Source of the DNA: Epiperipatus broadwayi
Lineage: Eukaryota > Onychophora > Udeonychophora > Euonychophora > Peripatidae
Reading direction: 5' to 3'
DNA: 64,000 nt
NCBI GenBank assembly: GCA_028023455.1
Contig: JAQFVV010000020.1
Location: forward strand, 5,625,092-5,689,091
In this document: one piece after another, positions 35,597 to 47,749 of the stretch
How the letters are laid out: every line of letters starts with the position of its first letter
How positions within the stretch are numbered: the stretch's first letter is position 1
Translations under genes and position numbers: made by a program
The notes under the pieces: generated by a model
Databases searched by the model: none
What the model saw: the letters and a program-made list of their open reading frames with translations, nothing else
Told to the model about the DNA's origin: nothing

Positions 35597-37051
35597 ATTT
35601 ATAGCATCATGCACACATCTGAATATCTACAATCACCTATAATATAATTTCTAGATCATACAAAATAATAGATTATCATATTATAATAATATGAAGTTAC
35701 ATTGTTTTTTTTTTTAAAAGAAAGCAAAAAAAAATTGGTTGTACATCTGTTGTAATCAATAATGAAAAATACTTATCAATATCCCATCATTACATGTTAA
35801 GTTTTTTTTAAAAAAAATTTGAAAGTTGAAGGAAACATACATATCAATTTCAAAGACAACAGTAAATTATAATATAAAAAAAAATGTCTATCCAATTGTT
35901 AAAGCATAATTTGTTAAGAATGACAATAGTCTTTTTTTATCCTAGAATTCCATGATAAGCATGAGAAATTTGCATGCATTGGAATTATTTTATTATATAT
36001 GCACGAATAGCAAAGTTATACAGTATAAAATTATCCTCTTGATATAAGATTAAATAGATAAACTCTTTCATTTTAAATTTTATTTTGCAGAATATTGATA
36101 GAAAATTCTTAAAATTGAAAATCAAGCGTTTAACTATAGCATTTAATAAGAAAATTTTAGATAGCTTTATTTTAAACAATTTTGTCATTCTGATATTATT
36201 TATTTTTGGTAATACTTTAAAACAAATCATAATTACTTAGCTTACATAACATCCAGGCATTTTAAAGGTAGTGAATATGATCATCATTTGACAGAAATTT
36301 GGAGCTGGCTTCCCTTTGGGGGGTTTATCTCCTCATTTTTATATTATTCCAGTAGTATAATAAAAAATTCTCCACAGGTATATTATTAGAATCCTCGTGA
36401 TGTTTTTTTATTTGTTCTAATACTCTTAGAGAGTTATTGATTCTTTTAAGCTTTTTTTTTTACATCTTCTTCCTTGGTATTTTTTTTTTTTTACTTTCCT
36501 TCAAGTTTTAAACTTTCTGTCTCTCCACTCACACCCTCTGTTTTTTTTTTATTACAATCAACTTTGGAAGTCTGCCAGAATTTTTACTTATAAAATTTTA
36601 ACAATACAATATTTGAATAGAATAAACAATAATAATAATAAAAAAATATTAAATATAATTTATATATATTATTCACTAATATACAAATAATCTTTATCAT
36701 TTTTAAACATAAGATTATGAACAATACATAATCAGTAAATAATAAATAAAATATAGAAAAGAAAATTCTAATTAATAATATATCTATGTTTCTGCTTATT
36801 ATGACATGTACATTTTTCTACTACATATAAATGTCCCTGATGTTGTTCATCCTCCTCTTCTACTACCAAACATATATAAACCAAAACTCTACCAATCAGT
36901 ACACCCAATTAAAGTTTTAATTTTTTTAAATCCTAATTTTAATTAGCAAATTACATCACAATTCATTTTTCTCAGATATCTATCTTTAGCCATTGTTAAC
37001 ACAAATGTGAACTTCCCACATTTCTTCCTGGTGCCAACCCAGAAGGTTACA
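34883..37051 (-). repeat. Right arm of the giant inverted repeat
   Basis: Reverse-complement partner of the left arm. It differs by an expanded AAT microsatellite (about 35548-35600), where the left arm has only a short ATT run near 34005, and by longer T runs at 36450-36495. The 81-codon minus-strand frame at 35985-36230 mirrors the 33362-33610 frame with substitutions and small indels. Confidence 0.8.
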
Positions 37052-37454
37052 ATATATATATAATATTGAATTGACTAATATATTATTCATTACACTGTCA
37101 GCCATGGAATCTTCCACATGATTGTGAGTTAGTTCAGAGGTATAAGAACTGTTAAATGTAATAATAATATGTATATTCTAATGTTAAAATTATCAAATAT
37201 TATTTATATATAAAATAATATTAAATAATGTAATAGGTTTTTGTTAAAAATATTTTAAATTTAAGACAAACTCTAAATTATATAAATTAGTTAACACATT
37301 CTTTTATCAAAGAATATATTACAAAACAGCTCAGTTAAGAAATAGGTTTTAAATAATTAAATTAAAGAAGATTAAGCTGGTTTTGATAAGAAATTCAAAA
37401 ACAAAAAAAAAAGTTCAGGCAATTTAATAATGTCAGTATTTTGTAAGTTCAATC
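37052..37454. other. AT-rich stretch without recognisable gene
   Basis: Nothing recognisable between the giant palindrome and the hAT MITE. Confidence 0.5.
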
Positions 37455-37462
37455 AATTAAAT

Positions 37463-37882
37463 CAGGGGTGGGCAATTGTTTTGGCTTGAGGGCCGCATCG
37501 GGGGCCACTTTGTGGAAGCGAAGGTTAACGGAGGGCCACATCTTTTTTTCATGACACAATAAACACACTGCTTTATTCCCTGTATTACCAAAGAAATTTT
37601 GTTTGTCCATTCTTCATTAAACACATGACATTCATTACCAATTTTACATTTTTTTAGAGCATTCATGGTTTCACAAAAGTTGGAAATATAAGACAAAATT
37701 GAAATTAATCAGATCAACTGGAAAAGCACTGCACATCGTATCTACACTGCGCATGTATATTGATGTGGCCATTCTAGTGGAAAATATGAGATGAATATTC
37801 GGTCATGCAACAGGAAGGAAATCTCAGTCCAAGGTGGATTTTTCTGATTGTCTTGGAGGGCCGCATAAATTGCCCACCCCTG
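37463..37882. mobile_element. hAT-superfamily MITE with 8-bp target duplication
   Basis: The 420-bp element starts CAGGGGTGGGCAATTG and ends TTGCCCACCCCTG (13-bp perfect inverted ends). Subterminal GAGGGCCGCAT appears near both ends (37490 and, inverted relative to the element, 37856). It is flanked by AATTAAAT at 37455-37462 and 37883-37890. An 8-bp duplication with CAGGGGTGGGCAA-type ends is diagnostic of hAT, Charlie-like group. The 79-codon minus frame across it is incidental. Confidence 0.9.
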
Positions 37883-37890
37883 AATTAAAT

Positions 37891-40190
37891 AATGAAAGTG
37901 TTTTTGAAATTCTTATAATTAAAATAAAATTAGATTATAAAAATATTAAAAATAAGATATTATTAAGGTTAAAAACAAGATGATAAAAGCCTGTGAAAAA
38001 CAAGGTCAAAGGTGTTAAAAACAAGATGAGATGAACCATAAGCTCGAAATCAATTGCTTTGGGGATAAGAGCATTTTGGATAGAGATTTAAAATATTTTC
38101 TCTTATTGCACTTATTAATAAGAGCTTGTTTGAGCTATTGGTATACTCTCTCTATTGTATTTTTATAAATACAAGCTTTTTATCAAGTAATATCATGCTA
38201 TATATGATTTGCTTTATTCATTATTAAAAATAAAAAATAAAATTTTATACAAGAAGTTTTTTTTTTGAAAGCAAGCAAGATGGGTTTATATTTTAATCAA
38301 GCTACAGTACAATATGGATTCCTATTTTGTCCAAGCCATGCATACATCAAACCTTCATTATGCTGACTGAGTAAAAAAGAAAAAACTGTTGACTGCTGAA
38401 ACCTATTCTGGATATCTGGAATCTGACTATGATTTTTTTTAATGAATCTCTAATTAAAATGAAGAATCAAAGCTAAAACTTCAAATTTCACACTCAGGAG
38501 ATTTCTAAAGATCATTATAACAATTCATAAATGGACTCAACTAATATTTGCCATCACAGGAGAAATTGAATTCTGGCTGCAAAACCTTTGCTTTGTAAGT
38601 TAAAAAGAAAAAAAATTGTTTACACTGTTACCCAAATGCATTTATATTAGTTTATATTTAATACTAACAATCTATATTTCATCTTATGATTGTTTAAAAC
38701 AAGCAAATGTTTTTTTAAAAAAAGGAAATGGTGAGTTTTAAAGTAATTGAAGAGAAATATATATAAAAAAAGGACAGAAAGAAGGGAAATTTGTGTCTTT
38801 GTTTATGTTCTATATACATGGATTATGATTTATTTTTACATTTAAAACAAATGTAGATGATTGCAAAATAGTTAAAACCACAAGAATAAAAAAGATGTTT
38901 TTAATAGCAAAAAATTAATAATAAAACTATTAATTATTATCACTTGTTAATTAATTTTAAAACTTTATAAATTTAGATATAACGTGCACATTTAAAGAAA
39001 AAATAAAATACCTTCTATCATGGTTTTAATTTCTTTAGAGTCTTATTTGCATTTGTAATTTACAGTTTTTTCCAGGTAGATACTCTTTTCGAAGACTTCT
39101 TTTCTTCCAGTTCAATGTATACAATTCTTTCTAATTGGCCATTGAGAATATCAGGCTAACACACAGAGCCAGACTTTATCATTTTTTTTAGTGGTATTTT
39201 AATTTCAAAACCTATTTTACAATTGCATCGTTTATTTGTATATAAATTAGGCTTTCTCTTTATAGCTGTGAGTTAACTCTTATGCATATTAGAAATTATT
39301 ATCTACATGCAATTATTAAATTTCTGTTAAATTATTTATTTTACACTATGTCTATATGGTGGATTTATTTACAGTTTTGTTATATAAATTTGGGGTCAGA
39401 TTTAAGTAAATAGGATCGGATTCAAAAACACTTCTTATAATTACTGTGTTATTGTTAAATCAGGTTCAGGCCTAAAGTGATCATTTTCTAGACTTATCAT
39501 TGTAAGAAAGATGTATAGGTTAAAATTATCCCATATTAGATCTATGTGTGTGACTATGTTATTAAACTTATGATATAAATAAATGTATAACATTTGTGAG
39601 ATCAGGTATACATATTGTTGTGATATTTGAGATTTTAGAGACCAGGGATTTATTCTGCAGCGAATGTCCTTGATTAAAGAAACAGAAGTTATAAGATTTA
39701 TTTGAAAAATTAATGTTTTAAAGTTAAGCAAATGAAACTTTATAAATAACTATTGTTTTCCACCATGCATGTTAATTACAAAAAGAAAGGAAAAAAGAGA
39801 ATGAAAAAATGATTTTATTTAAAAAAAAAATTGGAGAAATGGTTTTAATAAAAAAAGAAAATTATGCTTGTCTGACAATTGTAATATTTTGTAATGAACT
39901 ACTGTTTTCTTATTGGTTAAAATAGTGTGTTACTATGTTTATATGTAATATTGTCTGGTCTTCATATTTATTCCATATCTATTTCATCAGGAGTAATTTA
40001 CGTTCTATGTGACCTTGCCAGATATTGTAAATGGTGAATTGTGTAGAGATCATTATCATCATATTAAAAAAATATGTTCACAACTTATATACATATATAT
40101 GCAAGACTATTTCCTGATGTTTAATGCCAGGCACACCTTAATCAATTATATAAAAATGTAAATAATTTAAACATGCCATCTGATTATTAC
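37891..40190. other. AT-rich stretch without recognisable gene
   Basis: No family recognised. The minus frame at 39441-39731 (96 codons) has no motif I can place. Composition becomes slightly more balanced around 38280-38600 without a coding pattern. Confidence 0.5.
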
Positions 40191-40247
40191 TATATATAAA
40201 TATGTAATAATATTATAATTCGATGTCTGTATTTTTTAAATCAATAT

Positions 40248-43065
40248 TGTAACAGTCAAGTTTGTACATTCGTGTAACAGAATTCAGAATCCAAGCAAAA
40301 GAGACTGAAGCTGACCAGACTAGGACTGTGACATCCCAAGTCCGACCACACTTCAACTTGTGAGCCAGGATTCCAAGACTCAAGACCCTATGAATGACCA
40401 CCTTGATATTACACATAGTATACCTCTTTCCACACGGCCGACATAGGTCACGGAGATGCAATAAGACTCTGATGAATAAAAGAAAGGTTCTTAATTGACT
40501 AAATATATCACTAATCTAATTTAACTTAATGCATAGTTTTCACATATATAGACTATAAATAATAATTAGAATTGGATTGAATTAGATCAATAACGAGACA
40601 GAGAACGAAATACATTAAACTAATTATATATTTATTTACAATTGGCATGAAATTGATAAGTTTTACACATTTCAGTGTCGAATGTTATGCAAACATTGGG
40701 TGGATAAGAGAACACATTCTCTTTTTATATACAATTCAAAATAGCTTTATATAAATAATTTCATTAAATTTTCATAAATGGGTTTAACATATGCCCATCT
40801 TATGAATTGCTTTACAACTGATACATATTTAATCACTACGTTATGTCTATAAATCTAGTTAAGCCAAATCCTATTACATTTATGGCTGGTATATAAATAA
40901 TTATATTGAACTTTGATCATGAATTCATTTACTAAAATATACAATATGACTTAATAACGAGCGCATAAACCAGCTCAAATAATGATCGATTGAACATGGC
41001 TTTCGAGAGAAAATTTCAGAATGCTGAAAGCATTATGTTAAGGTGGGAGAGTTGGCTGAAATAAGATTTTACCAATGTGCTATGGCACAGGTAAACAATA
41101 ATAGGAAAAGTCACTCTGCGGATGGATGAAATAACTTCAGAGTTCTTGCGACAAATGCCGGTACCCTGTAACCGATCACAATGCTGCGTGAAAAGGAACA
41201 TTGTGTTCAGGAATGGCGGGGGACTTACGTGCTAACTTGGCCTTGGCTCAGGCTTCGCTACTGCTCTACCCTATAAGAGAAGATGTGCTGGAAATGCCGT
41301 GGCTCCATCTTGAGATACGTATATTACGTATAGCAGCAAAACGAGAATAATTTTATAAAATAATATATTACATCCGCCAAGCAAAGAATAGTATATTTCA
41401 TACTTTGAAATACGAGTTAATAGCATATTAGCTCTACCAAATTGGGACCAACTCTTGTGTAGCCTGTTAATAAATGTCTATGCTACTAAAGGGAATATTA
41501 ATACATCTGTACTTTGACATGCTCAATCTATTAAGTTATTTATAGATAATAAATATTTAAGGAGGGAAAGTATATTTCTATGGACTTAAGAATTTAAATA
41601 TCAAATATACTTATAAATATGATCAAGGCTAAATTTAATTCTAAATAAAACTATAAGATTAAGTTTTTAACTGGTTGATTTTAAAAGAGCCACATTTCAT
41701 ATATTAAATCATCATAAATAAAAATGACGAGTGCAAGGCAAGTCATTATTATTTTATAGAAATAGGACTTCAAAACAGTGCGCAGAGAGTTGACGCAATA
41801 AATAATTTACATGAAGATTTTCAAATAATATCTTCTTAAAAACATGAAATTAAGTACCTACTGTTTCGAAATATTGGCATATAAAATATAATAAGCATTT
41901 AAAATAAGCAAAGAAATATAGACACAACCGCAGTGATATAACTTTAAACTAAATAATTTACTTTGAAGTAAATGGAAAATATAAATAAGTCAGATTATTT
42001 AAACTTTAACAACATTAAATTTTGATAGCAATTGACATATTTAAAATATTAAATTAAATGGATTTTAAGTTTTGATTACATTTAGCTTTATCATTATTTT
42101 AAAAAGAGAGTTAGCTAACTTATATAGATATTATTTACATTTACACAGAGCTCTGCGGTTTGAAAAATAAAACGGTACCGATATTATTTATCTGGACTGC
42201 AAGTTCTTGGCTGTATGTTTGGTGAGTTTGACTGGGTGGCTGGTGGCATCATTTTTCCCATTATGTTAGGCTTGTCTCTTCTATCGTCATGATGGTGGTT
42301 TAGGCATTTCGACAACAAAAACCCCATTCTCCCACAGAGTAACAGCAACAAAATGCCCACTTTTAGCCGGACATATTATACATTAACAATTGTGAAGGAT
42401 AGCTGCAATTCTCTCTAAAAATATGGCTGTCTATCCCTTGTTAAAAAAAATACAGAGTATTTATATCTTTTCCTTATCGGAATCTATCGCCTCAAGACTC
42501 ACCAAACTCAGGAATGTAATTAAATATTTTTCAATTTATAATCCAGATCTTAGATAACTTATGTTAGAAACATTCCATAAGCTATTATTATAATTAAGAT
42601 TTTTTGTTGCAAACAATTGTCCAATTTAGATTTTAAAATAACTTAATCTTATCTAAGGAGATTTTAATTAGTAAATTTTGAACTAGTTTTACTTTTTACG
42701 AATTCCAGGTGTGGTCGTTAATGACACTTGTTTACAACCAGAAATCTTTTTAATTACTTGACCAGCTTTTATTTTTTTAATCTTACATATAATAGAAACT
42801 CTTTTTATTTAAAAACAACCTTTTAACATTTTTTTAAAACGCAAACCTTTTTAACATATTTATTTAAAATAATTTACAAACATATTTTGATATAGCTTTT
42901 AAATATATTTTCAGGAAACTTTTCCTGAAATATATTTAAAACAAGAAATCTTTTAACAATTTTTAAAGACATTTAATATTATTTTTAAATAACAGCTTTT
43001 ACATATTTTAAAATCATGTCTTTCTTCTATATAGCACAGATTATATATCCACATACGAAATTACA
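40248..43065. mobile_element. Possible solo LTR (tentative)
   Basis: Starts TGTAACAGTC and ends AAATTACA, with ATAT on each side (40244-40247 and 43066-43069). The start resembles the proven solo LTR at 15306. The region 40250-42350 is clearly less AT-biased than its flanks, as in the other LTRs here. However, ATAT is a common word in this window and 2.8 kb is long for an LTR, so the right boundary is uncertain. No coding sequence was recognised; the minus frame at 40213-40461 overlaps the proposed left edge. Confidence 0.35.
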
Positions 43066-43329
43066 ATATTAAACAACAAAATTAATAATTTACTCTTAAC
43101 TTAAATAATAGAATAAACATTTTTAGAAATATTAAATCAATTACGCTATAATTTTACTAAGCCTATCTAATTATAGCATTGGTTCGCACGCAAATATATA
43201 ATACTGTTTATACAGACATGAGCGAATTTTAAATTTATTGACATTTAAATAGGTTTGAACTTAGCACAGATGAGTGTGTCATTAGGTTTGATGGTGAAAC
43301 GATAGGGGCTTGGAAAGTTATTGTTTCAA

Positions 43330-43795
43330 TATATATAATCTTATAATTAAATATTTATAAATATAATTAGATATATGTAAAGTATAACTTTAAAAATTTT
43401 ATCCATTTAGGAGCGCTTTTGACTATCCTCATAGTCTTTGTCAACTAATACTTTGAAAGGCTACCCTTCCCACAATTCTGTGATCTTAACAGTTGCTGCC
43501 TGTCTGTTAATTAATGTAAAACTTTAATATGTGTTAGTATTAAATATGCACACATTATATCTGTTAATTAATTAGTATACAAATATAAACAAGACTTAAT
43601 TAACAGAAGGCAGTAAATGTTAAGATCATGGAATTGTGGGAAAGTTAGCCTTTTAAAGTGTTAGTTGACAAAGACTACGAGGATAGTCAATAGTCGAAAG
43701 TCCTCCTAAGTGGATAAATTTTTTAAAGTTATACTTTACATATATCTAATTACTGTATTTATAAATATTCAATTATAAGATTACACATATATATA
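43330..43795. mobile_element. Foldback element, family C, copy 2
   Basis: Inverted arms of about 210 bp: TTTATCCATTTAGGAGCGCT through CACAATTCTGTGATCTTAAC on the left, and GTTAAGATCATGGAATTGTG through CCTCCTAAGTGGATAAATTT on the right, with outer AT-rich extensions. It shares CTTAGGAGCGC-like and GAATTGTGGGAAAGTTAGCC-like blocks with the 28.8-kb copy. The centre has TTAATTAATGTAAAACTT and a partial mirror. Confidence 0.75.
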
Positions 43796-43799
43796 TATA

Positions 43800-46095
43800 A
43801 TAACCTTTAAGTTCTTATTACAGAACTTAATGTTAAGTTTTTGTGATGGTACATTTAAAAAAAATTTACATAATTTATTTTTTGTCAAGTAAATGCTATT
43901 ATTATTGTAGTGATGAAAATTTATTTTGTAAGCTGTTTAACTGAATTATAGTTACTATTATAAAATATTAGTATTTAAAAGCAATTTATGTAAGCAAATT
44001 TAAATATTTTAACTTATTAATTTAGTTTGTTTTGTAAATGTATAATCATAAAATATTTATTTAAAAATATAAATTATTCTTAAACATGTTATAGTGGAAG
44101 AATTAAAATTATTTTTAACTTAATTTACTTATTATTAAATTATCAATAAATAAATCCTTAAAATGAGTTTAAAATACTTTAGTTATTTTTTTAAAGAATG
44201 CATTATTAATTTTCAATACTGTAACTAATTAATTTGCAGTTTATTTAAAAGTACAGTTTATAAATGTGAGTTTAATTTTAATTGTTAGTTAAGTAATATA
44301 TTCCAGTCTTTTAAAAATACTTATTCCTTTAAACAGTTAATCTTTTTCCGTGTATGAGTGTATGGATAGTAATTATGCTTTAAAATTTTTTTGTTAGAAA
44401 AGTTAATATCCAAAATTAGTTTAACCCTTTTATCTTTAATGTTTTACAATAATAATATTCTGGGAATGTTAAAAAAGAAAATGTGTTTAAATAATGTATT
44501 TTTTGTCACTGTAAAATGTTTTATTTTTATTAAATAACTTCAAATGTATAATAATTTATTTCTAAATAATAATTATTTTGTAACATATGATATAACTTGT
44601 TATGTCTGTGGAATTAATTATAATTATTTTTAGAATCTTTAACTTAAAAAACTTCATTATTTGACCTATCCTAGAACTCGGTCACACAAATTAATTACTT
44701 AATTGTCAATCATTCACATCTCAATAATAATAATTTCATTCTTTGTAGTCAAATTGTGATTTATAATATTTAAGTTTTGACCACTACACTTTAACTTCAC
44801 TTCATCTCCATTTCATAACCAATTCTCTATCAGTGTTCCACAACATAATTTTTTTAATTTTATTAGTAAATTATGTGGTGCTAAAATAGTCATATGTTTA
44901 GGCTTATAACATAGCCTCCCCATCATACTTCAAATATTTCCATTTCCTACACCATTAGAAACTCTGATCAACATGTTAAATCCCAGAAGCAGCATGTTGC
45001 CTCAATGTTATATGACAACAGTAACATTATATAAAATGTATATTATATTTCTAAAACTATTACTGATTAGAATTTGCTCATTTTTTTATGTTTAGAATTC
45101 ATTTTGAAATAATAATTTTATTGTTGAATATGAATTATTTTTCATTAATTTTAAAAGGAATTTCCATGCTTTTCATTCAAGAAATAACACTATTGTTTTA
45201 TAATGCATTCTCTTTTGTCTTAATTTGATTTACTATCTAATTAGAACTGTTATTTAAAATAGTAGGACCATGTAAATGATAAAATTCATAAATATTAATT
45301 ATGAACATAGGAATGCTTTTTTGAATGAAAAATAATTAACTATATGTTTACACATTTTAAAAATGACACTCTGAAAAGTATTATTATTATTCTTGTGTTA
45401 TTCTAAAATAGATAGAATATTTCTTTCACCATTTAAATGTTGCAAAATGAATATATTCTAATTATTGTGAAATATTTATTATTATAAAATGTTATATTTT
45501 CCTGTCACAAAAATATTTTATAAATAGTTGAACCTCATTTTTATGCATTTTTCCAGAGTACGCATTACAGAATGCTATAATAAAAATATTTGCATTATTT
45601 TAGTATAAAAAATAGAATTATGCTCAAATAGACTTCATTTTTTCTAATAAAATCTTTTATTTGTCTGTAAAAGTTAAAATATGACATGAACTGGACTCAA
45701 AGATCATTCAAATCTGTATATTGTTAATAAAGACTGTTAAATTTAATAATTATGCTGTAATGATTTTAAAAATGTTTTATTGCCAAAAAAATATGAAATT
45801 TTACTTGCTGTTTGTTAGCAAGAATTTTGCTCTTTATTTTATAATGTATATTATTTATAGTAAAAGATTATCATGCTCATATTAAATATTTATTTATAGT
45901 TCCTCAAACATTTTATATATTACTTTGCATTATTCTGATAAAAATATGTCTACTCTTTGTTAATATTCATCATGAAGCTACAAATTGTTATTCAAAAAGA
46001 AAATATTATCATTTATCTACATGTTATTTAAGGTATCAAAAACCATTATTATTATTCAATGTGTTATTTAAAAATATATGCAATGCCTATTTACT
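43800..46095. other. Very AT-rich stretch without recognisable gene
   Basis: No protein-like frame, no repeat ends and no SINE boxes recognised over 2.3 kb. Confidence 0.55.
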
Positions 46096-46104
46096 ATGTA
46101 TTTT

Positions 46105-46200
46105 AATTACTCTTTCTGAAGAAGATTGCTGGGGCAATTGAAACTGTAAACTGTAAAAGAAGATGGTAAATAAAGCATTGTGCAACAGTAGTAAAGTGTG
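46105..46200 (+). repeat. Short repeat with CTGAAGAAG...TTGAAACTG motif
   Basis: CTGAAGAAGATTGCTGGGGC followed by AATTGAAACTGT resembles the loops of the 18.4- and 22.8-kb foldbacks (CTGATGA, 15-17 nt, then GAAACTGT). It can fold as a small hairpin (GATTGC with GCAATT). It is followed by GGTAAATAAAGCATTGTGCA, resembling an element 3' end. Confidence 0.4.
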
Positions 46201-46204
46201 TGGA

Positions 46205-47040
46205 TGATTTAGTATTATATGGTACTATGCATTTTATTGTGCTATTTTAATTGCTTATCATTGTTAAATGAATACTACCATATTAGTTTGATTGCTATTT
46301 TAGTTATGCCACTACTTTAAAATGCTACTTACCTTAGATTTTAATTGCCTGTTTGCTCATATTTAATCTTCAATATAGTCCAGATATTTTGTCAAAATCT
46401 TCAAATATGTCCTATAATTCTTTATTAGACTATTATCCTGTTAAATGGTATTGGAAGTCACAATTTCATGACTGTTAATTTAAATTGGTAAAAAGGGTAT
46501 AAATATTTAGTTTTGAGATTTATTTATACATGCATTACGTTTATTCTTTTTCTGCATATTATTTATGTATGGTTTTAATCTGTATCTCATGTTAAGCTCT
46601 CAGAATATTACTATTATGTAAAATATTTTTAATGTGTGTCATATTAGTCCCTTATGGAGGTATTTAGAATGTGAATAAATGAATGAAAGAATTAATGAAG
46701 CAGATTTATATATTTTTTCTCATTACATTGTTTTGCCATATATTTATATGCTTAGCTTATTGCCATATTGTATCAGTTTTACACATCATTTACTATATGA
46801 AATAGTAGTGTTATCTCTATTGTATAGATTGTTTTATCATACCAGTGAGCTTGTATTATGTTTTAAGTGATATCTAACATAAAATGCTATACTCAATCAA
46901 CTGCCCCCCCTTTTTTTTTGATGGTCTACTATTGTGTTTTAAGATTAAAGATAAAGTCCTAATTCTTTATTGCCCTATTATATAGATGTTCTTTGTAAGT
47001 TTATTTCATCATTTCATTTTTGCCTTTGTTTTAAATCTCT
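46205..47040. other. AT-rich stretch without recognisable gene
   Basis: Nothing recognisable. A C run followed by a T run lies at about 46902-46919. Confidence 0.5.
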
Positions 47041-47044
47041 TGAT

Positions 47045-47220
47045 ATTTATCTTGGTGAGATTTTATGCAAGTCATGGGTAATATCAATCATGTCTCTATT
47101 TAGTTCTTAAAATATTATGGAAGTCATGTGTGATACCAACCATGCCTTTATACTGGCTTTTGAAATATTTTGAAGATCATGTGTGATGCTAACCATGCCT
47201 TTATTTGTATTCTTGATAAG
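47045..47220 (+). repeat. Short tandem repeat, about 55-60 bp, three units
   Basis: The block AAGTCATGTGTGATACCAAC with CATGCCTTTAT recurs at about 47068 (AAGTCATGGGTAATATCAAT), 47120 and 47172, separated by AT-rich spacer ending in GAAATATTTTG or similar. Confidence 0.6.
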
Positions 47221-47399
47221 ATCAGAGTAGTTATGATATGTTTAAAGTGTTAATACGCCCAGTTTGAATATCTGATGTGGTTAGATCCTTGATAAAATAT
47301 TTTACTATTAAATTTATAATATTAATGCGAATCTAAAATTTATACATCTTCTTCCAAATTCATCATCTCATAAGGATGATAAGATTTATCTTTATTGAG

Positions 47400-47745
47400 C
47401 ATTTTCCATCATCAGATTTTCAATGACATGGATGGCTGAAGAGTTGTGGGGTGGAATGGTTTGAAGCCTGTCCATTAAAATATACAGATTAGCTATCTTA
47501 ATATAAGCTGAGCTTTGATTGTATATATGTGTGGAGATGATAATCTGGACCAATTGATGAGTGCCGGTTTAGCACAAAAGACATATATTGGTGATTATTT
47601 AACTTTTTGACATATGTGATCAAATGTATCAGCAGTATGAGATAGCATGGATAGTTGAGGGTCATGTGAAAGTCTGAGTTCAAACCCCCTATATATTAAT
47701 ATAGCAGTGCAGGTATGAAAGAGCCTATACTGTAGAAAAATTCAT
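47400..47745 (+). repeat. Dispersed repeat family R, copy 3
   Basis: The longest copy in the window: CATCATCAGATTTTCAATGA, GGTTTGAAGCCTGTCCATTA, GATGAGTGCCGGTTTAGCAC and GAGTTCAAACCCCCTATATA, then GCAGGTATGAAAGAGCC, which matches (inverted) sequence just left of the 3.9-kb copy. The 3.9-kb copy is therefore rearranged relative to this one. Confidence 0.65.
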
Positions 47746-47749
47746 ATTC

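Larger units (their letters stand above)
32543..37051. repeat. Giant inverted repeat (4.5-kb imperfect palindrome)
   Basis: The outer ends are TGTGACCTTCCAAGTTGG on the left and the reverse complement of TGTAACCTTCTGGGTTGG on the right, both abutting AT repeats (ATAT can be read on each side). The two arms are about 2.17 kb each and stay collinear inward, with roughly 5-10% mismatch by eye plus indels, to a central unpaired region of about 170 bp (34713-34882). No coding sequence of known family was found in either arm. Confidence 0.85.

Noticed and set aside
37457-37696. 79-aa minus-strand ORF
   Set aside because: It starts in and runs across the left end of the hAT MITE; composition follows the element's GC-rich end, not a protein family.
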